From contig NWUY0300005972.1 in the NCBI GenBank assembly GCA_004151065.3, positions 43,042 to 58,716 on the forward strand: a stretch of DNA of 15,675 bases. The letters are read 5' to 3'. Shown piece after piece: positions 7,700-15,675 of this stretch. The position numbers and the translations under genes are program-made. The first letter of the stretch is position 1; each line of letters begins with the position of its first letter. The DNA is from Larix sibirica. Lineage: Eukaryota; Streptophyta; Pinopsida; Pinales; Pinaceae. The notes below the pieces were generated by a model. That model saw only the letters and a list, made by a program, of their open reading frames with translations, was not told where the DNA came from and did no database searches.

Positions 7700-9030
7700 T
7701 GGATATGTCGACGCTTTCTTTCTCTACTTTGGTTTTTAGCCAACTTTCTACTCAACTTTTCATCTATGATCAATTGAGTTGACACAATGACTAGCTAACC
7801 AACTCTAATGGCTATCATCCCATTTATACTTAGTGTGAACTCCTTGACTATTCATCTTCCTCTTGAATTCTTCAAGGTCCAATAGTCATGCATGATGATA
7901 GGAACTCAAATTCTCTTGCAATATTGTGATTTTGATCTTTTCTTCATGTCCTTATGGTAGCATTCAAGTAATGTCCCTTAATTAATTTCACTACTATCAC
8001 GTTGACTATTAATTGCTTTTGCACAAAAAAAAACTAAGTGATCTTCGTAGTGCTTTTAATTTGATTATTCAACTTCATCTTCTCTATTGTGACCCTTCAA
8101 GTCCCTTTCGTGTGCCTATTTCAATGTCTCATCACTTTGTTCTCCTAGCATGTTGATCATAGTGTGTTATTTCAATTCTCTTGCAATATTGCGATCTTAA
8201 TATTTTATTCACATCCTTGAGTCATCATTCAAGTAATGTCCCTTAATTTCACTTGTCTCACCTTGACCCTTGTAAATTGCATCTACACACAAAACAAAAC
8301 GACTTCCCTAATGCATTAATTTGATTTTTCAACTTCGTCTTTGTTATCGCAACCCTTCAAGTTTCTTTAGTGTGATATTTCAATGTGTCGTCCCATTGTT
8401 GTACTAGGCATTTTGTTGACTCTCTACTCAACTCTCAATGTACAATTCCACCAGCTTAGATATGCTTTTTTCATTGAAGGCTTTCATCGAACATAAGCAA
8501 GTGCCTACTATATTTTTAAGCTTCAGTAGACATAAACATATTGTGATGCTATGGAAGTCACCCTTTGGCTAAGAGGACATCACTGGAGGGTATTTGTTTC
8601 CCTAAAATTTCTTAGAACTTGCACCTAGCCCCACCTATGTTTTGCAAGCATTAGGAAACACAAGAACAAGCACAACTACAAGCATGTCATTAGAGAGACT
8701 TGAACCTTGGTGGGGGTAATAACAATAACTTGCCTTGCTTTCATTGACTTTGCAAGCCACCATTGACATTGTGGATAGTTTGACTAGCTAACCAAGTCTA
8801 ATGTATATCATCCTATTTATGCTCATGGTTGACTTCTTAGCTTCTTGCCCAAATCTTCATCATGCTTGTGAATTCTTTAATTTTAATTTTAATTTGAATA
8901 TTGACTTCGTGCTTTTATCACAACTCTTCAACTTTCTTCAATGTTGTTTTGGCTTCTATATAAAAACCTTCAACTTCCTTAAGCATTATCATGGCATGTT
9001 GTTTTCCTATCATGTTCATCCTATACACTC
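7700..9030 (+). repeat. Array of diverged direct repeats (about 265 bp and about 990 bp periods)
   Basis: The segment from CTCTTGCAATATTGTG at 7913 to about 8153 recurs from 8178 to about 8412, 265 bp on. Shared stretches include CATTCAAGTAATGTCCCTTA and CCCTTCAAG near the ends. A 40-nt block GACTAGCTAACCAACTCTAA... at about 7789 recurs near 8780, 991 bp on, leading into a third, more diverged copy (about 8790-9010). The plus strand is rich in C and T. On the minus strand the third copy contains a lysine/glutamate-rich stretch (KEVEGFYIEAKTTLKKVEEL), but stops prevent any gene call. This looks like the decayed tandem region of an unidentified element. Confidence 0.65.
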
Positions 9031-9039
9031 ATCTCCTTG

Positions 9040-9530
9040 TTAGAGTAATTGATTAATTTGTACATCTTCCCATAGATATGGTTTGTTAATAAAATGCATC
9101 ACAAAGGCATTTATAAAGGTATCCCACCTTTCTGTACTTAATTTGCCAGTTTGACAGGTGTTTGAGCTCTTACCTATACTATTACCTTCCTCCACCTTTA
9201 TCCACCTTTTATTCCATAATTTAGGCTTTTCATCCACCAACCCCGCCTTAATAGGCACTAGCTTTAGTCCACCTGCACTCTTAACTCTTAGAAAGTATAA
9301 CTTCTCTATGCCAGTATTATATGTTAAGATCTTTGATGTTAGATTGATTCTCATATTTTCCATATAAATTCTTACTAGCCTTAGTCCAAGCACTTATTAT
9401 ATAGTCTTGCCTTCTTGCTTGGTCCAGAGAAACAAGCCTTTAAGAGAGTCTCCAGCATATTTCTAGATATTGAACTTCTGAATGATGGATTCTTCCACAC
9501 TTCTTTTAACCAATTGCTTTTGTCTTAAGC
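9040..9530 (-). pseudogene. Unidentified ORF relic, possibly transposon-derived
   Basis: The minus strand, from about 9530, reads NWLKEVWKNPSFRSSISRNM and ETLLKACFSGPSKKARL in one frame. A frame change then leads into an open frame of 117 codons (9393-9040) including EKLYFLRVKSAGGLKLVPIK, GLVDEKPKLWNKRWIKVEEG and GKLSTERWDTFINAFVMHF. It has good protein-like composition and no stops across the longer frame. The segment KPKLWNKRWIKV loosely resembles the W...W-F/V pattern seen in some plant transposon-encoded proteins, but I cannot name the family. The only in-frame start in the 117-codon frame is not convincing. I read it as the remains of a protein gene or element, shifted at about 9400. Confidence 0.45.
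9403..9443 (+). repeat. 41-bp direct repeat, copy 2
   Basis: This is the partner of 6498-6538, with 40 of 41 positions identical. Here it lies inside the unidentified minus-strand ORF relic, where one frame reads LKACFSGPSKKARL. The flanks on both sides differ from those of copy 1. Confidence 0.85.
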
Positions 9531-9544
9531 AGAATATAAATAAC

Positions 9545-10920
9545 TATTATACAAGTAAGTTCCTAGATTTGTTGGATCATCGCCATTTTCAAATACCAAA
9601 AAGAGGGAAACCAAGGAAATGCCCAAACTCCCACAAACTCCCACAAGATAGTTAAAGAGAAACATAAATAAATACAAATTAAAATAATGTACACGATGGA
9701 TAATACATCATAAGAAATATCAATGATTGACTAAATGATCTCCAAATACAAAACACTATTTTTAATTTACGCATCATTCTTATAATAATGGATATGATGA
9801 GTATATAGTTGGGATTCTTCACATTAAGAAGCTTTAGTAGTTTAAAAGTACAAAAGGGGATATAATTTATTTGCCATGAAATTCTACCAGTGTCTAAACT
9901 TAATGACTTAAAAAACAACTAATTTTTCATTTTTTCCACAAAACGCGTTCTTCATGTAGCATAATTTTATCAATTAGTAGTAAAGTATCTCTTGCATCTC
10001 TAATAATGGTCCTCATATTTTTTTCCATTGTATATACACTTGTTTCACAAGGTATTTTCACACACAAAAGTTGCTTTAAGAAGCTTTTCTCATGAGTATA
10101 TTGGGAACATCTTCACAGAGTGTCATTGTTTTTAGCAAAGCGGTTCTTGGGAAAATAAAACTTAGTAAACAGATTTGCTTCTTATCAAAATTCCATATCT
10201 TTCAAACTTTTTTAGTCTTTTTTAGTGGAATAGTCAATCTTTATTCCTTCAAGCTTGATGCTTAGGTTTCTACTCTCCAAACTTTTTGGATATATCTCCT
10301 CAAATAAAACTATGGTGTTTAACTTAATATCTAATAATAAGATGCCAACTTGGGTCTAGCCTGACTAGTTATGAGACAGAGAGTTATCTTCTCCATCTTC
10401 AAAATGAGAGGAAGTGCTTAATGGGTTTTCCCAATTGATGGTTACTAACCTTAAACCATCTACTTTTTTTTAGATCTCTTAAAGGGATATAAAACCACCA
10501 ATAAGTGTGACAGAATGCACTTGTCTATTAAATCCATGAAAAGCATAATTTTTTTTAATGAGTTTGTAGTAGAAACTCCCGATAAGTACATTAAAATTTG
10601 TGGTGGAGAAATGTAGAGATCCACAAAACTTGAGTTCCACATTGACATCTCAAGACAATCATGTACTATGAAATACACCAATAGTGGGTAGTTCACTATC
10701 ACTGATATTTCACACTTGAATACAATGAAGTCTAGACACTTGTGATTGATTGCAAAAAATTTCACATTGCTCATCCTAATGTAGTGTTGGACCATTAATT
10801 GTTCAAGAAGAGGGCATATTCTACAAGATGCTCAATTTTATCATTGTTTACATATATGAATGCTAGTCAAGATGATATAAGGCATCTAAACCCCACAAAA
10901 TAAGGGGTTAGTTGTCTAAA
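9545..10920. other. AT-rich stretch without a supported gene
   Basis: Both strands were read. There is a 111-codon minus-strand open frame (10795-10460), but it is rich in low-information hydrophobic residues and matches nothing I recognise. Homopolymer A/T runs are common. I see no repeat longer than about 20 bp, no RNA gene and no element end. Confidence 0.5.
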
Positions 10921-10923
10921 TAA

Positions 10924-11136
10924 AAAACCATTGAAGCTTTAAAAAGGTCAAGCATTCACTGGAAAAAAGTGAAGTTGGAACATCCAAGGAACTATGAGTT
11001 AAAATATTGTTTAGAGCAATTTGTTTCACTCTTTTTGAAGATGTCAATCGAGCCCATTTCTATAAAAAAATTGAAATTGTTCCATCTATCTATATTACCA
11101 TGGACATTGAAAGATCAAAATTTTCAAGTTAGATAG
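10924..11136 (+). pseudogene. Unidentified 70-codon open stretch upstream of the foldback
   Basis: One plus-strand frame is open from 10924 to a stop at 11134-11136 and reads KTIEALKRSSIHWKKVKLEH, then NYELKYCLEQFVSLFLKM, then LHLSILPW-like sequence. It has no ATG near the start. An open run of this length is uncommon but not impossible in such AT-rich DNA. No domain is recognised. It ends about 40 bp before the 11175-11284 foldback. This is a weak call. Confidence 0.22.
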
Positions 11137-11174
11137 AAGATAGAATAGGATGGTATTAGTTGGGTAATAGGTAT

Positions 11175-11284
11175 GTGCCCAACAAAGTTCTTGATAATAT
11201 CGGGGCACTTGAGGGTGGGTCATTGGAGACATCCAATGACCCACCCTCAAGTGCCTCTAGATCATTGAGAACTCTGTTGGGTAC
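11175..11284 (+). repeat. 110-nt near-perfect foldback (inverted repeat with 4-nt loop)
   Basis: The left arm 11175-11227 and right arm 11232-11284 are 53 nt each, without bulges, and are separated by the loop GACA. The core next to the loop (11204-11227 with 11232-11255) is a perfect 24-bp stem containing GGCACTTGAGGGTGGGTCAT. The outer 29 positions carry 8 mismatches, 4 of which would be G-U pairs in a plus-strand transcript (2 in a minus-strand one). The shape resembles a young MIR-type precursor or other small-RNA foldback, or a small foldback transposon. No target duplication was seen at its ends. Function is unproven. Confidence 0.9.
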
Positions 11285-11750
11285 ACAAAGTTTGCCATAT
11301 TAATTTCCCTTTTTAGCTTCTTCTCCTTCATCAATAGTACATTTGCTGGAAAATTTGAGACGGGCTAACAAAGTTCATATATATCACCATCAACTAGATA
11401 TAACACAACAACTTTGATGCATTGAAATCTAAGCAATATAGATTGATTTAAAGGAACTAGTTAAAACTAATCACATACTACGAATAAAATCATGCTATGG
11501 TATGTCACTTCCAAAGAACCCAAATAAATTGTTCAAAGGGATGGGGTATGCTTTAATTATAAAAAAATATATGTTCTATGTGGACACTTATTTTTTCATA
11601 AAATAAACCACACTTGGATATTGGCCAAAGAATTATGTGCTTTGAAATGATGTGCAAAGGTTTAAAGAGTGTGCATTTATTGAAGCAAGCAAAAAATGTG
11701 CTTGAGAACCACTAGTACAAAGGTAGTGGAAAAGGCCAAACAATAAGAAT
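11285..11750. other. Stretch without a supported gene
   Basis: AT-rich sequence with only short open frames. A short word resembling 10710-10750 (ATGAAGTCTAGACA... versus ATTGAAATCTAAGCA... at about 11421) is too diverged to call as a repeat. Confidence 0.5.
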
Positions 11751-11766
11751 CGAGTCATGGGGAAAC

Positions 11767-11796
11767 CAATGGTATACACTTCAAGGTATACCATTG
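11767..11796 (+). repeat. 10-bp hairpin CAATGGTATA/TATACCATTG
   Basis: Perfect 10-bp inverted repeat (11767-11776 and 11787-11796) around a 10-nt spacer. The whole spans a TATACCATTG word that is also part of the adjacent tandem repeat. Confidence 0.8.
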
Positions 11797-11849
11797 AGCA
11801 GTGGTGCATATATACCCTCAATTATATACCATTGAATAGTGGTGTATCC
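11787..11849 (+). repeat. 38-bp-period tandem repeat, two copies
   Basis: TATACCATTGAGCAGTGGTG at 11787 recurs as TATACCATTGAATAGTGGTG at 11825, a 38-bp offset, with two differences in 20 bases. Confidence 0.75.
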
Positions 11850-14225
11850 TATTACTATCCAAACCCATACTTCCAAGATGAAAATCCTAAAGCTCAAATA
11901 AGACCCTAGAGGGCACTAAAGGAGGGCTACCAAATGTCACCATGGTGTATCTCCATTATTTTGGCTAGTGCACTCCTCTAGCACAATGGAGAAATCCCTA
12001 AAGATACTAAGTCTTGTCTAAATATATTGAAATTAAAAGGTATCAAAAACTGTGTAAATAAGTTTTTTATTATGATTTTCAACAATAAATTTCATATTTA
12101 TCAAAATAGAAAATAAGTCTAGAAAAATATGATAAAATAGAAGGTTTATTAGGCTTAAGTAGATCTAGCTTTAAATTATTTTAATAGTAAATTTCATGTT
12201 TACTATTTAACCAAAAAGAAAATAAAATATTTTAGTCTTTTTAGCATGATTGAAAGTAAGATTAATGCCTAGAGCATAATTGGGCATATGGAGTCATAGG
12301 GTAGCAATTGTCGAGGGTTTTCTTTTGAATATATGGGAATACATAACTCAGATTAAGAACTTATCACTAACATATCCTCATGTCCACTTAAACATATTTG
12401 CCTTAAGAGGAATCTAAATTAAGAAATTCCTCTAAACTTGAAATAAGGGGGCATCCACCATAAAATTATGCATTTACAACCAATCCAAATTAAGGAAGTA
12501 AGTACGTGAATACATTTTCTATCAATTGATGTGAGGTGATAAGTAGAGAATCAATCACAATTAAACTCTCTAAATAAGAATAACATTACCTATTTTATAG
12601 CCTCTTCATAAACAAATCTTAATCAAGAAATATGGCATTAATCATTACCAATAAAGTGCCAAAAAGTCCAACAAATACCTCTCACATATCCCTAGTAGTT
12701 CTTCAAACCATCAACAACCATTACAAATGCAGTTTCTCTTATATAGAGTTCTTAGGATCAAAACCTCCATAATAAAATAATATTTTCTCTATCAAAACCC
12801 TAGAACTAATCGAGGAATGCATAAACAAGCATTATCCCTCAATAGATCAATCAAATAAATGATAAAATATGAGTGGCCATGCCACATGTACAAATCTCCA
12901 TGCATGAGAGCTCCAAGAGGCAAGGAAGCTCCCTAAGTATATGTGAGAGGCCATGCAAAGGATCCAATGTCTTCCAAGACAAATGATAAAATAAGCATCC
13001 AATAATGCACCCTCCTAGGAAGGTGATAAGGAAAGCCCAAAATATGCAAAATGTTTAGGGTTTGACCATGTCAATCTCTCCATCAAATAATAAAATAAAG
13101 AATTCAATAGTGTGCCCTCCTAGGCACCTTCAAAAATTAAAAAATACTTCTCAAAGGCCTCCAAGACTAGGTCTCTCCTCCAACTAACACCTCAAACCAT
13201 GTGCATATAACAACCTCATGTGGTACATGAGGACCCTCAAAGTGAATGTCCCCTCAACTAACTCCATGGCATGGTGTCCAAGGCATAACTACTCCTCTAA
13301 AAGTGTGAAAATGCTGACATCCTAAAAGTGAGGAGTCAACAAGGTAAGAAGTTGCCTCAACCCATGTGCTAAGTCAATAAAGGCTCAACCAAATCCAAAT
13401 AAGGGTACAACCCCATCCTCTCAATCAATAAAATAATGATATATGTGTATGGAACCTCAACATATGTGTCAAGGGAATAAGCACTCCACTAGAATCCATG
13501 ATCCATCTCAAAATAAACACAATCAAGAGTGAAAACATGCCAAATGAACTAGGGCACTCCATCAATAAGCTTCCAAGTAGTCAAAATAGGGTCAAGCTAT
13601 TTCCTTAGGAGTTAAATCAACCTCAACATGTGTGCACAAGGGGAGCATTGCATCTAGACCATAGTGTATGATATAATAAAGTGTCATATATGTCAAATAC
13701 CCTAAAATGACCTAAGGTTCTTGCAATATGAGCATCAAACCATATCAAAATGACCACAATAACACCTAGAACAACCATAATACTACTTGGAATGATGTAA
13801 AAAACGTCACATATTCCCACTAATCCACAAGAAATAATATCAATAACAACAAAGTGTAAATCATAGGTAAAATAAGACCAAAGTACTAGGGAGCTCCACT
13901 TAGACATCATGTACAACAACAACAATGTCCAACCATGTCACATCATCTAATTGTGATTACTCATAGAATCATAAGAAACCAGCTATGTAAAGTTTCATCT
14001 CCATTAACAACAAACAAGACACCAAGTGCGTCACCACAACATTAACCACATCATAACCAAAAACCCTACTAATATGTAGGGGCATAAACAATAACTCTAC
14101 GCTCATCCACTTTCCTCTATACATCCCACGCCTTTTGTTTAGGTTGGACGTGCCATAAGGGTAATTCCACATGAAATGCATGCATCCATAATAAGCTCGT
14201 GTATTTGCTAACTAATCCATTCATG
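11850..14225. other. A/C-rich stretch without a supported gene; minor repeats
   Basis: The plus strand is rich in A and C, especially from about 12400. No coding region is supported on either strand. A 9-bp hairpin lies at 12183-12207 (AATAGTAAA/TTTACTATT, 7-nt loop). A segment with AAATGATAAAATAAGCATCC and CCCTCCTAGG at 12981-13020 recurs in diverged form at 13085-13128. Related words of the AAATAAnnATAAAATA type also occur near 12850 and 13424. The strand bias resembles non-coding parts of LTR retroelements, but no boundary was found. Confidence 0.45.
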
Positions 14226-14640
14226 TCATCAAGAAGTGCTTGTCTTATGTAAATGGGTCATGATAAAAAATAAATAAAAATAACGTGTAGATCATCATTC
14301 AAGAAGAGGGATAGCACAACGAATGGTATATACTTCAAGGTATGTGTCATGGGGATTGGATACCTCATCAAGAAGTGATTGTCTTATATAACTAAATCAT
14401 GATATTAAAATTTTTAAAAATATCAAGTGTGGATCCTCAAGCAACGGGAGGAGGAAAAAAACTAATGTAATTTACTTAAGGGTACACAATGTGGGATGTG
14501 GAGGCCTCCATGATTGCAATGGAAACTTGGTCCTCATGCAACAATAAGAGTTACACCGCCAACGGTAGATACTTCAAGATATACACCATGGGATGTGGAG
14601 ACCTCCACAATTGCGATGGAGGTTTATATACTTCAAAGTA
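14226..14640 (+). repeat. Degenerate direct-repeat block
   Basis: TCATCAAGAAGTGCTTGTCT... at 14226-14265 recurs at 14365-14404 (139 bp on) with about 8 changes in 40. A second unit, with a TACTTcAAG-type start followed by ACACcATGGGATGTGGAG and GCCTCCA, occurs at about 14472-14522 and 14568-14619 (97 bp on). A shorter related copy lies at 14328-14366, and a fragment near 14626. The block appears to be built from nested duplications of one ancestral unit. Confidence 0.65.
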
Positions 14641-15350
14641 TTGTTGTTAAATATTTCATCCAAATGACTGGGGTAATCACCAACACACTAGCTTTAACTA
14701 AGATAGACACCCTAAGGTTGAAATGCAAGCAAAACAGATGCCTTGAGACCGATTAATCACAAATTTAATCTAAGATATTACGGAGAAGAAGATAGTGTAC
14801 CTTGTTTTTTACGGCTGGTCCTAGCTTTCTTTGCTCCAATTAAACTTGCTCTTGATCTATGACTTGCAAAAAAAACATAGAAACCTTTCTCAAACAGATT
14901 GGCTAATATAAATAATGAAATTTAACTTTAACATAAAATCAAACTATTTAAATGAAATAAATTTCAAGCAATAAGCGAAACACAAACAATGATAAACACT
15001 GAATCTAGGAAGGGAAAGATGCCCAATCTGTATTCATATAGTAGAAAATTACAAGTTTACCTTAATATACCAAGCACCTTGCAAAACCAAGACTCCAGGT
15101 CTCCTGCTTGTCTCCTGCAATAATCCCAACCAAAACTCCAAATGTGTAAAAGGATGAAACTATCTGAGAGCAATAGTTTCAAAACATAGGGAATGGGAAT
15201 AAATGCACAGGGCTATTGATCAAAAGGGATGGATATGAGGCAATTCCTCTAGCATCACTTTACTTAGGAAAAAATTCCCCTCTTGTGGCCTATTTCTCTT
15301 GTTTTGTAATAAATGGAGATAGTTACCATCAAGTAGGAGGAGGTTGTAAT
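14641..15350. other. Stretch without a supported gene
   Basis: No repeat, RNA gene or coding region is supported. On the minus strand the composition (T-rich with a GAATACAGATTGG-like segment near 15028) recalls retroelement LTR or untranslated sequence, but no TG...CA ends or primer-binding site were found. Confidence 0.4.
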
Positions 15351-15356
15351 CGGATA

Positions 15357-15375
15357 GGTGGTTTCCAAAACCACC
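15357..15375 (+). repeat. 8-bp hairpin GGTGGTTT/AAACCACC
   Basis: Perfect 8-bp stem (15357-15364 and 15368-15375) with a 3-nt loop CCA. It is small and may be chance. Confidence 0.6.
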
Positions 15376-15450
15376 CTAACTTTATCAATTTTATTTATTT
15401 TTCATACTTTTGGGAGGAAATAACCCTTAAATTAAGAGCAATAGGTGATT

Positions 15451-15565
15451 AAATCGCAAGCAAGGCTTTTGCAGAGTGCGATTTCAACTTTTTCTTGAAA
15501 TCGCTTATTGACCAAAGTTTTGGAGCAAATAAATTGCAGTTTACATAACCTTTGGGAGCGATTAT
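15451..15565 (+). repeat. Cluster of AAATCGC/GCGATT words with a 10-bp hairpin
   Basis: AAATCGC at 15451-15457, GCGATTT at 15478-15484, AAATCGC at 15498-15504 and GCGATTAT at 15558-15565. The middle two form a perfect 10-bp hairpin (GCGATTTCAA at 15478-15487, TTGAAATCGC at 15495-15504) around CTTTTTC. CpG-containing words like this are rare elsewhere in the window. Confidence 0.65.
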
Positions 15566-15675
15566 GATTTTTAAGGGATATAAAACCTTAAGGGAAAATG
15601 GGAGATGACTGAGGATTAAAACCAATGATCAATACCATAGTAACTGAAGTCAAATCAAGGCTCTTCAATCCATAA

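Noticed and set aside
8801-9043. Plus-strand 80-codon open frame
   Set aside because: It falls in the diverged repeat array and is rich in F/N/L from T-rich sequence, so it is treated as chance.
10460-10795. Minus-strand 111-codon open frame
   Set aside because: No recognisable domain, hydrophobic low-complexity composition, and no supporting context. Kept only as a note in the featureless stretch.
11633-11821. Minus-strand 62-codon open frame over the tandem repeat
   Set aside because: Part of the frame is generated by the repeat itself, and no homology is recognised.
13623-13925. Minus-strand 100-codon open frame
   Set aside because: It reads as I/V/L/Y-rich peptide produced by the A/C-rich plus strand. 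The absence of stops follows from composition.
15216-15452. Plus-strand 78-codon open frame starting MIKRDGYEAIPLASLYLG
   Set aside because: The peptide looks moderately plausible, but there is no family match and no flanking exon, and it overlaps hairpins. Not enough to call a gene.
14780-15675. Possible LTR of another retroelement on the minus strand
   Set aside because: The composition is suggestive, but no TG...CA ends, polypurine tract, primer-binding site or second copy could be found.
1-15675. tRNA, rRNA or CRISPR features
   Set aside because: No T-loop GGTTCRANTCC-type box with a matching A-box, no rRNA core sequence, and no regularly spaced short repeats were seen.

Overview
This is AT-rich, gene-poor eukaryotic DNA, about one third G+C by eye. 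It is dominated by decayed retrotransposon sequence. The two recognisable elements are plant-type LTR retrotransposons: a Ty1/copia pol with its 3' LTR, and a Ty3/gypsy-like gag-protease-RT relic. I infer a seed plant with a large, repeat-rich genome, plausibly a gymnosperm. The copia relic is clearly plant-like, but the species inference is weak. I see no intact host gene, tRNA, rRNA or CRISPR array. A two-base N gap at 6539-6540 shows that this is a scaffolded assembly.

Layout. Positions 1-3418, minus strand: a degenerate Ty3/gypsy-like element that runs off the left edge. In its own 5'->3' direction it shows a gag-like acidic region (3418-2886), a broken linker, an aspartic-protease relic (about 1935-1470), a long spacer with two open stretches, and the N-terminal part of reverse transcriptase (about 420-1). 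Positions 3419-3911 hold the junction between two divergently oriented elements, with nothing coding. Positions 3912-5553, plus strand: a Ty1/copia pol relic (pre-RT linker, RT, RNase H) full of stops and frameshifts. It is followed by a polypurine tract (5587-5594) and a 3' LTR (5595-6129, TGTTA...TAACA). No 5' LTR, gag, protease or integrase remains.

Positions 6130-9540: short dispersed repeats, the N gap, an unidentified minus-strand ORF-like fragment ending at the gap (6541-6736), an 82-bp tandem duplication (7105-7268), an array of diverged direct repeats (about 7700-9030), and a second unidentified minus-strand ORF relic (about 9040-9530). A 41-bp near-identical direct repeat links the edge of the gap (6498-6538) with that second relic (9403-9443).

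Positions 9540-15675: mostly featureless AT-rich DNA. The clearest structure is a 110-nt foldback at 11175-11284, with 53-nt arms, a 4-nt loop and a 24-bp perfect core. Downstream are a hairpin with a tandem repeat (11767-11849), a degenerate direct-repeat block (14226-14640) that shares a 22-nt motif with that hairpin, and a small hairpin cluster near the right end (15357-15565).

The two retroelements do not work together. They are independent insertions, both too damaged to encode protein. The foldback and the two unidentified ORF relics are the parts most worth testing for something undescribed.
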